Below are positions 53,553-64,000 of a DNA stretch of 64,000 nt, piece after piece. Each line of letters starts with the position of its first letter. Position 1 is the stretch's first letter. The position numbers and the translations under genes were made by a program. The notes beneath the pieces were generated by a model that saw nothing but the letters and a program-made list of their open reading frames with translations, had not been told where the DNA came from and searched no databases. Location of the stretch: positions 7,812,001 to 7,876,000 of the forward strand of contig CM036636.1 in assembly GCA_020746105.1 (NCBI GenBank). Reading direction: 5' to 3'. This stretch comes from Trogon surrucura (taxonomy: Eukaryota > Chordata > Aves > Trogoniformes > Trogonidae).

Positions 53553-56500
53553 AGCACACGAGTTCACACTAACCTCTCCTGGACACTGAGATGGTGACAA
53601 TAAGGAAATCCACCCTGCCCTTCCCTCTACCCGCTCCCCTCTCTGTTACACCACAATTTCCCTGGACGCTGCAGCAATTGGAAATCTCAGGGGCTGGGGC
53701 AGGCTGTGCCCTCTTCTCACACCAGCAGCCAGACCTTGGCTTGTTGGCCCCTTTTCTCTTCAACCCTCAACCAAATATCCTAGAGCCCTTTTTTTGTTTG
53801 TTTTTTTTTGCTGCAGAGGTGCTGGCTCTTTGAGTGCTGCTTTACAAGCCTGAACAGGCAGCCTTTCTTTGGAGTGATGGCCCGATAATGAGACGAGGAT
53901 GCCGTTATTTGCGCTTGGGATGGGATAAGGAGGGAGAGAGGGACCAGCTCCTTGCCCATGCGGGTCTCCTGGGAGTCAGGGAGCTGCTGGCCTTACTCAC
54001 GCCTGGGGATAACCTGCCATTGCACGTTACACGGCTTTAGTAACTCTCTGGTGTGACCCTTCCCAGGCGTAATACACTAATCCAGGGTTTAGCAATACAT
54101 GGTGATGCTCAATCTTGGTCTTCTTCCATTGAGTATATTTTGATATGGGTCCATTTAGGCCAGGCATTGGGGGCATTGCTGTGTGGGAAAGGAGTTCCAG
54201 CAAAAAAAATCCTGTAAATACAATAACCATCTCTGCGGAGGAGCTGCCAGAGGTGCTGGGGCAGATCCTGGTACCTACAAAACAGTCCCCGCTTCCTCTG
54301 AGTACAGCTGCAGGCAGTTACTGCAGTTTACTTGAATTACATGAGTTAATTACTTTGTCTTAATAAGGGTACTTTTCTTAGGCTTCACTCTTTTACTGGG
54401 AAGAAGGGAAGTAAGGTATGCTTTACCTCACCTGAAGAGGGTGTTGCTTGAGCCCAGTGGAATTTTTTGCTGGTGTAAGAGTCACTGATGTGCAAGAACA
54501 TCCTTCTCTCACGACCCTGGGACTCTGCTCTGTTGTCTCTCACCCGCTGCATCCTGTGACCCTTCACCTCTGTGCAAGGGACCTGCTCTTTACTTCTGTC
54601 TGGTACAGCCTCTCTCTTTGGGATCGTGTTCTTTTTGCATCAGTGGATGCAAAAAAAACCTGGACTGGTTTTGTGTGGGAAGGTGACGTATCCTTCCTTT
54701 GCAAACATAGAGGAGTCTGCACCATTTCAGTGCGGATAGCTGGGATGTCTTGTTGCTTTGTTCTAGGCTCCATCGGTGGCTTTCACACCACGTTTTATGT
54801 TTGCTTTGTATCACGCAAAACAAAACTGCCCGTTAAGTCCAGATCCCCCTCTTCTCACCATGGTTTCTTCTGGGGTTTTTAATTTATTTGATTTTTACGT
54901 GATTGCTTTTTGTTTTGTTTAGGAAAAAGGGCAGTAATTTATTTCTAGTTATTTAAGTATTTTGATGGGACTCCTTTTCTCTGGATATAGAGAAAGGAGT
55001 GCTCTGTTTCCTGTCCTTCAAAGGACTGCCTCGTTCCATTGGGAGGATCTCTCTGAACTCTGGGAGAATGCTGGCTCCTGTAACTGGGGTGCTATAACTG
55101 GAATACTGTAAAATCCCTTTTCAGCCTTCAGAATGTTCCTCATACTTTTGGAAACTGTGTTGTCCTTTGACCCCTTTGTCTTCTTCTGGACCACTGGCTT
55201 GACAAAGTTTGTTTTCCTTCCTCTTCTGGGAGAGAGAAGGGAGGAAAACTGGGCTGTAACTGCTGGACTGAAGGTTTATGCTCGCTCAGCACCCAAGACA
55301 GGCAGCAGCTCTGGTGAGCATCGGGGACTGCAGCCTGTTCTCACTCCCCTGCCCTGGGAGCTGAGTTCCTGCTGCTGCCAGCACTTGGTCCCATTTGAAT
55401 CACTGGAGTACCAGAGGGGCTGTGCTGTGGTCTGAGAAATGCTGCTGGAGGTTATGCTGTCTGTCAGAGGGGTCTGTCCGCCAGCCACATTGTAGCTACT
55501 GAGCAGTTTTGTTGGAAAATATCTGTATAACATGTCCTTCCTCTAGGCACAGTGTGTGCTCATGTTAGCTGAAACGCCAGCACATCCCGGGCGGAGCCTG
55601 GAGAGGATGGCTGGGTACGGGTGTAGCGTGGGCTACAGCAGTCGCTGGAGATCGAGGGGCTAAACTGCCAGCTAACTTTAGCTGTTCTTTCTTCCTTGGA
55701 GTTCAGGGAGGTGTGAGGATTTACACCAGTTAAAGAACGTGGCTTGGGCTCATTTACACACAGCTGGGTGCTGGGGCAGCCACTTTGTGCTAAACCCCTT
55801 TCCCCCTGGGGCCTCTGAACTGCAACTGCTCTGACACCAGCTTGTCTGGGATGCAGAATGGGCACCCCCAGCCTGGGTGCAGCTTGTTTTGATAAAGGCT
55901 GTGACGTTTCAGAGCCCCCAGCTCTGAGATGATCCCTGTTGCTGCGGGCATCCGTGGGACATTTCCTTGCGCGTGGGTTCAGGCTCCCGCCTGGGTTGAG
56001 CTGCCTGTGGCAGGAGGAAAATGCCGCAGCCTGCGGGATGCTTTGCTGGCAACAACGTCTGCTCGTGGAGCCGGTGGCATCCCTTCAGTGGGTGGTTCAA
56101 GTGCAGAGTCCTGCCTTTGATTTCAGGGGGGGTTTGGGGAGTTAAGTAGTGTTTAGTAGAGGAATGCTGCAGACTGATGTGTGTAGCTACGAGCATGCCT
56201 TTGGTAGTGACTGCTTCGTGAGTAGTTCCACAGTAGCTTTGGTGAGAGGAGGTGAAAGGCAAAGCAGAGGCAATAGAGGAGAACCACAGAGCTGGCTTCA
56301 TCTGGTTGTCCTAATGCCACTGACCAGCAGCAGTCCCTGGGGTTGTTGCAGGCAGATGCTGCTCCACGTCACCTGGAGAGCTTGTCAGCACGGATGAGTC
56401 CTCTCTGCTCTCTTGGCACCAACGGCAGAAGTCCCTTGGAGACCAGTAGTACTGTCATGCTGTGTTTTGTGGCAGTTGGGTCTGACAGTGGGGACAAGGC

Positions 56501-58746
56501 AAGCGAAACAATCTGCATTGGCTCTGCCACCATTAAAGGTTGTGAAGTGAAGCTCTGAGCTCAACGCCTTTGCTGAAAGTGGGCCTCGGGCTCTTCTGAA
56601 AGAGCTGGATCCTTTGGCCACAATGCTTAAAGACACCTGGTCTGTTCCTTGTCTCTGTGCCTGCTGCAGCAGGGGGTACCTCGGATCCAGGCTCCAGGAG
56701 TGCCGACTCCTGCAGATGTGTGTCTGGAGTGGGAGCTCTTGCAGATTTTGTCTGTCGGTGATGCAGCTGAAACCAAGCCAGATGCTGCCCTCATTGCAGA
56801 CGAAGCTTGGTGACAGCACCCATGGCTTTTAAGAGTTGTAGGGACAGTTAGGGGATGGTCTCACCTCTGTGTGGGCAAGAGGTTGTTTTTGTGGAGATAG
56901 AAAGGACCTGTAGAGTAGTAGCATCACGGTAGTTAATATGCCCGTTCACAGTGCATGGTGGTTATTAATTGTGTTTAGATGCACCATCAGGGTGCTTGAA
57001 GCTGTGTAAAGATAAATGAAGCTAAAAGCCCTGCTCTAGAGATTTTACAGGCTCAACCCAATCCCCACTGGTGGCATCCAGGCTGGATGGCTGATCCATG
57101 GGGTCTCTGTGGAAGAGGTTTCTACTTGGCAGATCTTGGAAAAGCCTTTTTGGGAGGTGATGGGGCAGAAGTTTTGTTACGTCTGAACTCAGGAGCAGGT
57201 GGTGCATTGACTCTGGTGACCCGTTGACACCAAGTGTGGAAAGACACCTGGGTACAGACAGCACACGTGCACTTAGCAATGGACAGTTGCACTGTTCACC
57301 GCGTGAGCTCTGTGCTTCTCACCCACGTGCATTTGCACAGAGTCCCATTCAGTCATGAAGTTGTCAGTGCTCCACTGTCCCCTGGGGCTGTCCATTGGGT
57401 GTGAACAGAAGAGCAGAAGCTCATTTTCTGCTGTGTACCCAGACTTTGCTGCTCTGGGCAGGAGCTGATTTTGTAACACCAATTGATTCTCTGTGTGTGC
57501 AGTGAATAAAAAGACCATTCTACCTCTGGAAAGAGCCACTGTGATTTCTCAGACTCTGAATGTTGTAGCAAAACCCCTCAGACTTTCTATATCGAAGAAA
57601 GGAAGTCACTCAGAAAATACTTCTCCAATAAGGTTCTCACAGGACCTTGAGAGTCCAACAACATCATTTCATATTTGGGCATTTTTTCCTTAAGCTGAGC
57701 CCTGGGAAGCTCAATTCATCTTTGTCATTTTTTTCCTCAGGAAAAAAAAAACCATCCACTGTCTTCAGGGAAGGGTTTCACTGAAGATATCAAGACCTGG
57801 TCCATAGCCACGTGAGAAAGAGAATGCTCTAGCACAGGGCTGCCAGAGATCCTGATCTTCAGAAGGTCAGTGGAAACTAGGGGCTCCTGAGACCTCTTGT
57901 AATCAGGCCATGCTTAGAAACAGTCGTATTCCAGCCAGGGCTGAACATCTTTCTGGAAATGGGTCTCAGCTGCAAAGGTTAGGCCTAATACTGAATTTTC
58001 TCTGTGGTTTTGATTTTGGCCCATCTCTCTTCCTCTGTCCCACGCTGCTTTAAATTAATCCTCTGATAAAGCACATCTTCTCTTAGGTGATTTCTCTCGT
58101 CTTCTGCTGCAAAGGATCTAAACAGTAGCTAGCATATCTTGAGATTTAAGTCAAATATGCTATGTTACCCCATGTTTCCTCACCACAGCCGGCTGAATGC
58201 TCTGGGAATGGGAGGACATGAGCATTTCCAGCAGCCCTCAGGGTGCCAAGTGCATTTCAGGAGGTTGGACAGATGTTGGGGCAAATCATCTCCCAGCTCA
58301 GCCTTTATTGTCCTGCCCTTTTGGGAAGAGTTGGATTGGGTGTGATACTCAGCAAAGCCATTCGTTCCTCGCAGCTGTGACCACCTCCTGCGGTTGGGTT
58401 GTACCTGGGGTTAGGCTCTAAATAAATAAAGTCCTTAATCTTGCAGGACACACAGGAAAGAGGTAAGAGCAATTTGCTACTAACTATGCAGTTAAAATCT
58501 CAAAGTGATGGAGGCAGGGGCTCCACCTCCCTATTTGGGGATGAGTAAAACTCTGGGGTGGGAAGGACCTGCCCCAGTACCATGTATTGTTAGTCCCCAC
58601 TGTGTCTTTCTGACAGTGAATCACATGCACTACAGCTGAATGTTTGTCTGTTCCTGTTCTTCGTTTTGTCCTGTATTTTCTTTGTGAACTATATTTGGTC
58701 TTGTTTGTTAGGCTTCTAGTGTAATGTGTGTTTTTAGAGCAATAAA
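53553..58746 (+). other. CACFD1: Probable long CACFD1 3' UTR and intergenic DNA with candidate poly(A) signals
   Basis: No gene is recognisable in these 5.2 kb. AATAAA hexamers on the plus strand are at 57505-57510, 58421-58430 (overlapping pair, AATAAATAAA) and 58741-58746. The last is followed by a T/G-containing stretch and lies just before the SLC2A6 3' end, so a 3' UTR of up to 5 kb is possible; nearer non-canonical signals cannot be excluded. The open frame at 54448-54882 (144 codons) has no recognisable domain. Confidence 0.45.
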
Positions 58747-58937
58747 ATGTGGCAGCTTTTTGTACAAAATATCTGGCTCTTCCTCTTTCGCAGTCCTTAA
58801 GTACGTGAGACTCATCTAGGAAGCCGCAGGTCTCTGTGGTCTCCTTGCCACAGTCCTGGGCTGCCTCTCCCATCCCACCCGCCTGCAGCTCCTTCTCTGC
58901 AAATCAACGCAACATCTTGCACCTGGAGCAAAACTGT

Positions 58938-58943
58938 TTTATT
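58938..58943 (-). terminator. SLC2A6: Candidate SLC2A6 polyadenylation signal
   Basis: TTTATT on the plus strand reads AATAAA on the minus strand, 413 bp after the SLC2A6 stop (59356-59358). Another copy is at 59074-59079. Both are within 350 bp of the last plus-strand AATAAA of the CACFD1 side, so the two genes converge closely. Confidence 0.5.
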
Positions 58944-59355
58944 CTTGCAACTACACGATGAGCTTTTTGCCAAAACAGCTACAACTGTTAACTCTGTTCC
59001 AGCCAAAGTCTCAGACTGCTTTGGTGGCTACCTAGTGAAGGACGTGCGTGGTCTCTTGTCCACAGCCACACCTTTTATTTTCCTTCCAGGACATCTTGAT
59101 CTCCAGCCTGGAGCTGGTTACCGGGTCCCGTACCTTGGGTTGATGTTGCCCAGGCAGCAACAGGTAGTGTTGAATGACAGGAAGAGAAGATAAAGTTCTA
59201 GTTGCAACTTCTACACCCAAAGCGAGGTGATCATTGCTGCCCAGTCCTTTCCTGTTGCCTTCACAGAGAGCTCCAGCCTCCACCTCCAGCAGCACAGCGG
59301 TTGGCTTTGTTGCCCTTGAGCGTGTGGGCGCGTAGCCCAGCACAAATGGCAGCTC

Positions 59356-62300
59356 CTACCTCATGAGCGACCTCCGGCCAGTCCTGAAGAAAGCCTCGAT
59401 CTGTTCCAGGGACCTGCCTTTGGTTTCTGGAACACAGCAGCTTGTGAATAAGATGTTCCCGGCACAGATGACAGCGAAGAATAGGAAAGGCACCTCGAGG
59501 CCAAAGGCTTCCTGGGGAGTGGGGAGAAAAAGCAGACGTGAGCCGGGTCTGAGGGTCTGAGGAGGGGCTGCCGGGCACCTTCTCAGGGCAGTACCCACCA
59601 CGACTCGGAGGAAGAACTGGGTCAGGGTGAAGGCTGTCAGCCAGCTCACAACAACACAGAGGCCCGAGGCCACCCCACGGGCTTTCAAAGGGAGGATCTC
59701 TGACATCAGCAGCCAGGTGATGGGACCCCAGCCCATGGCATAACCTGCAGGGGAAGGTGAGGTTGTTGAGGCTTCAAAGCCCATGGAGGAGTGCAGAGAG
59801 CCTCGCGCAATCGTACCCTGCTCTCCCATCAGTTATTATTCCTGATGTTTGTGCTCTGTCAGTTCTCCAAGTGACTTCAGATACCATCTTTCTTGGTCTT
59901 CCAGGGACATCTGCCTCCCTCCCAACTCCAAGCCCATCCTGCTCCACAGCTCCTTGCTGTGGGTCCTGGGCTCTCGCTCTCTGCACCTACCCATTATGAA
60001 GAACATGGTTGCCAGGAGGGGGATGAGGGTGACGTAGTTTGTTGGCTCAACAGGAAGGTTGGCAGAGCTGACCAGGGTCTTGTTGGCAATGGTGCCATTC
60101 TGAGAAGCTGGCACGAAGTGGATATAGAGCCCCATGGTCAGGTTGGAGACCAACATGACACCACCTGTGGAGAGATGCAACAGCGCAGTGGGACCGATGA
60201 GCAAATGATCTCCTCCATGCCAAGGACTGAGTCCCCAGAAACATCTCTGCTTGAATCTGAGCCACCACTGAAAGGGAAGAGACCTCCTCAACTCCCTGAC
60301 GAGTCCTGTAAGGCTGAAGTTTCCACTGCTGCAAGTTTGCAGAGCTCCTGGAAATCGTGAAATAAAAGCTTCCCTTGCACAACAACGGGAGAGACACATA
60401 CCTGATACAAAAAGAAGAATCTTCCTGCCGGCTTTATCCATTGACACAGCTGCAATCGCCACCGAGAACAGCCGTACCAAGCCAACAATAGCTGCATCGT
60501 ACTCTGGTTTCTGCAATGGCAAAAGCAGGGGGGAAGCTGAGATGGGAGAGCCAGGGAAAGGGCAGGTTCCTGACTGTGTGGCCTTGACTCTGGCAGGCGA
60601 CTTTGTCAAAGCTCTTCTCCTATGGTAAGAGACCAGAGGAGAAGAACCTTAAGCTCAGAGGAGTAGAGCGAGGACAAGGTGGGGCCAGTCCTGCTCCCCA
60701 CCCTCATGCAGACTTTTGCAGGGCAGCTGCTTAGAAATTGCTGCCAACCAGGTGCTTTAAAAAAGGCTTCAAAATTGGGGTCTTGTAGCCGCAGGGGACT
60801 TGGAACATTGGGCAGCTGTCACTGGAGACAAAGCAGTCTGATCACAGACCAAATTCCAGGGCTCACCAGGATGACGGATGTTTTCTTGAATATTGACTGC
60901 AGGTACACGAGGACGCAGGTGACACCCGCAAGCTGCTGCAGGAACCTCATCCCCACCGCGATCAGGATGGGCTTGTAAATGAAGGGGTCCTTGATCTCAG
61001 CACAGGAAACCCGCTGGCTCTGGAAGGGAGAAAGCCAAAAAATCTTGATGTGTTACTGCTTCTGGGCACCACTGCAGCACACAGGACGGGGCTCAGGAGT
61101 TGCCCAAAGGAGGCTGGGATTGGCAGTTTTCATGTTACAGGGGAGGGGAACCCTCCTCACCTGCTTCCTCACGCTGTCCTCGATCTGCTCGTACTCCCGG
61201 GCGTAGTCTGTGTCCTTGCCTCGCAGCCAGCACAGCGACCCCAGGGCCTCATCATCCTTCCCGTGGGAGAGCAGGAACCGGGGCGAATTGGGCATGAAGC
61301 AGAGCAGGACGACCATCGTGAGCACCGGCACCTCCCCTGCGACAGCCAGCCAGCGCCAGTCCAGGACCAGCCCTGCCAGAGCAGCGCGGTTATGAGCAGA
61401 AAGCACGCAGGGAACCAGGCACACGGCAAGCACACACCAGCCACACACTAACCACACGCCAAGTATCCCAGAATCCCAGGCAACTAGTGACAGGACGAGA
61501 GGGCATGGTCTGAAACTGTGTCAGGGGAGGTTCAGGTTGGACCTCAGGCAGCTCTTCCTCTTGGAGAGGGTGCTCAGGCACTGGGATGCTCTGCCCAGGG
61601 CAGGGGGGAGTCACCGTCCCTGGAGGGGTTTAAAGAGAGGCTGGATGTGGCACTTAGAGCCATGGTCTGGCCGATGTGGTGGTGTTGGGTCATAGGCTGG
61701 ACTTGGTGATCTCAGAGGGCTTTTCCAGCCTCAATAATTCTGTGTAATTCTGTGAAAGGGTGTCCTGGCCTTGCCTCCACATGGGCACCCTGATAATTAA
61801 ATTTAATAAATCTGGCACGGGGAAAAAATTCTATTTAACAAATAGGAATTTTGCACATTTCGTCCTAGCAAAGAAGTATTTTTAGCTCTACAATACGGGG
61901 AAATTCCAGCAAGCTTCCCCAAACCTCAGGCTACCCAGCAATATCCTGCAGCAACTAGGGCACACTCTGTCAGGAGATGCACACATGGTTCGTTGCGTGC
62001 TGCCCTTCAGCCCTGGTGAGACCTTGGCAGGACCCAGCTCTAGAGGCACGGCGACAGCCACAGGTCCGTGCGGGTTGTGGATTCATCACTCTGAGCACAC
62101 AAGTGTGGTCTGTGCACAGGCGATCCCATCCAGACCCCTTTGCACACCCGTGGTGGTGGCTGTGAGGGGAAGGAATCCATCAACTTGCTGAGAAAGTTGT
62201 TTAAAGTAAATTCTCCTTCCCTAAGGAGGAGGCCCCGAGGGTTTACTGCCCTCCGAACACCCAGATACTTGCCCAGCGCGTACAGGACGAGGGAGCCCAG

Positions 62301-64000
62301 CACTGCCATGATCTGAGGACAAGCGCCCAGCATGCCTCTGACCCCAGGGTGGGAGATCTCCGAGATGTAGACCTGGAGCGGGATGACACATGCTTAACGG
62401 GGCTGTAATGTGCAGCGGTCACCACCAACACCTGTCCTCTGTCACCTCACAGTCATCCACTGCAGCTGGGAGAACACCGAACTGCTGGGAAACTGCTGTC
62501 TCGGAGTGGAAACCTGACTGGTCCAGCAGCACAGGCTGGTTGCGGCAGGCAGGGAGGACAGACTTGCAGGCACCGCCACTTCCCTCCTTCAGCCCGCGTG
62601 GGAGCAGGGCTCCAGCGGCAAGCTCAGACTCCTGTTACTGGAAAAATGTGCTCCGGGGTTACCCAATTCTTCCCCTCTGCATGCAACGTGAGGTCGACAT
62701 TTGGTAAACATGTGAGGAACAGGGCAGGGATCGAGGACCTGCCTTCCCCTTTCTGCAGGCCAGCAAGTCCAGCACTGTGGCAGCAGCTCGACCTGGCCAT
62801 TCCAGGGCCACTAATCCAGCATGCCCTCCCCGTCCCTGTGACTCCTCCAAAAAGCAGTGGGATGCCCCAGGCTCAGCTCCAGCACCGCCCCGTCCCCCAC
62901 CATCCAAATCCCCAGCAAGCTCCTTCCCGCGGCACGTTACCGGGATGGAGGCAGACGTCACGCCGCCGGCGTAGCCCGTCAGCACGCGGCCCAGCAGCAG
63001 CATCCCGATGCCCTGGGCGCCAGCCATCAGCGCGTATCCCGCTGCGGAGGGCAGCGCTGAGAATATGATGCTCAGCTTGCGGCCCAGGCGGTCGTTGAGG
63101 AGCATGGCGCTGAGCCCCCCTGCCGCCGCTCCCAGCGTGAACACCGACTGCGGGGACACACGGAGAGGGGCCTCGATGGGTTCTGGGTCCCTCCACGCAC
63201 CTACTGGCTCTGCCTCTCCCCTCCCCAGGAGGGACAACCCCGCTCCGTACCCCGAACCAGGATGCTGTGTGCTGGTCCAGCCTCAGCGCTGGGCTGGGGT
63301 GGGTCTCCAGAGCAGGGATGACGGGCGAGGGGTAAACCAGGGCGAAGCCGAAACTGAAGTTCCCCAGGACGGCAGCAAACACAGCCAGGTAGAGCCGCTT
63401 GTTGTGGAGGCTCCTGAGAGAGGGATGGAGCGAGAAGGACATGTTGGGTGCCCTCATCAGAACCTTCAGCCTTGACCATGGAGGGATTTTCCCAGGGAAT
63501 GGCCCCTGTGCAGCCCCAGGCTGGGGGATTTCTCTGAGCAAAACAACAGCTGCTCCTGCAGTGTGTTGAGGGGGTGAGAGCTCATCCCCCCCGGGCACTG
63601 CCAACTCCTTCCTCTACATTGGGAGGTTTTCAGCAGGTTCGACAAGGGAAAAGCAGAAGCTGCTGCCAGGCAGCACCACAGACCCAGCCAGCAGCCGGCT
63701 TGTCCTGGTGGAGCAGGGAGGGGGTTCTCTTCAAGACCTCGTGCCCCATGTCGGGACCCTGTTCCCCCCCAAAAGCTGGATGCCCAAAAGCATGCACACC
63801 TGCAGCTCTCCCAGGCGGGCTCATCGAGCACTGCCCACCCTGGGCAGGATGCGATCCCATCTCAAGGCAACTCGGGAATGATAGCAGCATGAAGCAGCTC
63901 TTCTACCAGCTTCCCCCAGCCCAGTGCTCTCGGGACAAGGGTCAGAGCTCACCCCACAGCCCCAGCCCTTACCGCAGGTACTCCTTGTCGAGCCTCTTGC
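59356..64000 (-). CDS. SLC2A6: SLC2A6 (GLUT6), facilitative hexose transporter, N-terminal end outside window
   Basis: Exons in transcript order: 64000-63973 (cut by the window edge), 63413-63251, 63147-62941, 62372-62273, 61372-61161, 61019-60867, 60510-60402, 60164-59991, 59744-59599, 59511-59356. The frame is continuous, with 482 codons including stop (human 507 residues), so only about 25 N-terminal residues are missing. Class III GLUT of the major facilitator superfamily, an intracellular, lysosome-associated transporter in mammals. Sugar-porter signatures: [20 protein letters not shown] (TM1), NDRLGRKLS (loop 2-3), [18 protein letters not shown] in TM7, [19 protein letters not shown] (TM10) and the terminal [15 protein letters not shown]. 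All introns are GT-AG except the one after 62273, which is GC-AG. N-linked sequons (NGT, NKT) fall in the long loop near TM9, as in human. The dileucine retention signal expected at the N-terminus is not visible. Confidence 0.95.
61465..61757 (+). mobile_element. CR1 retrotransposon 3' fragment in SLC2A6 intron
   Basis: Plus-strand sequence runs AGGGGAGGTTCAGGTTGGAC, then a decayed ...CTGGAGGGGTTTAAAGAGAGGCTGGA segment, GTTGGGTCATAGGCTGGACT, TGATCTCAGAGGGCTTTTCC and the 3' tail AATTCTGTGTAATTCTGTG. This is a 5'-truncated CR1 antisense to SLC2A6, inside the intron with the GC donor. It is of a different CR1 subfamily type from the copy at 41370-42531. Confidence 0.88.

Noticed and set aside
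54448-54882. 144-codon plus-strand frame downstream of CACFD1
   Set aside because: No domain, no splice-linked homology, and located in a probable 3' UTR.
59836-60609. 257-codon minus-strand frame within SLC2A6
   Set aside because: It reads through two true SLC2A6 exons (60510-60402 and 60164-59991) plus the introns between; splice sites and homology give the correct model.

Overview
The window looks like a bird chromosome, probably a gene-dense microchromosome. Introns are short, GC-rich CpG-island promoters recur, and the only interspersed repeats I recognise are CR1 non-LTR retrotransposons, which are typical of sauropsids. Six protein-coding genes occur in the order known from human 9q34.2: SURF4, STKLD1, REXO4, ADAMTS13, CACFD1, SLC2A6. 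I built the spliced models by hand, requiring canonical or near-canonical splice sites and an unbroken reading frame across every junction. Family and human comparisons come from memory, not from a search.

Layout. 1-5053: first coding exon of SURF4 (minus) and the start of its intron 1. About 4600-5600: CpG island shared head to head by SURF4 and STKLD1, containing a perfect 46-bp inverted repeat. 5597-19913: complete STKLD1 (plus, 19 coding exons), with a 60-bp minisatellite and a CR1 in intron 1. 20511-24808: complete REXO4 (minus, 8 exons), tail to tail with STKLD1. 24809-25286: promoter shared by REXO4 and ADAMTS13. 25287-45363: complete ADAMTS13 (plus, 29 coding exons) with a CR1 carrying an open reverse-transcriptase frame in intron 24. 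47717-53552: complete CACFD1 (plus, 5 exons) with a CpG-island promoter and a probable long 3' UTR. 59356-64000: SLC2A6 (minus), lacking only its N-terminal coding end, tail to tail with CACFD1.

The genes do not form one pathway. Their products are an ER cargo receptor, a pseudokinase with armadillo-like repeats, a nucleolar exonuclease, the von Willebrand factor-cleaving protease, a Flower-family membrane protein and a lysosomal hexose transporter. They are linked by conserved synteny and shared promoters.

Most worth following up: ADAMTS13 here encodes a long cysteine-containing prodomain where human has a very short propeptide, has six TSP1 repeats rather than eight, lacks the RGD motif and has changes in the spacer exosite. 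Also notable are a hairpin-capable GC-box palindrome in the SURF4/STKLD1 promoter, the telomere-like minisatellite with dimeric variant structure, a GC-AG intron in SLC2A6, and equal-length phase-1 repeat exons in STKLD1. I found no unknown multi-gene system.
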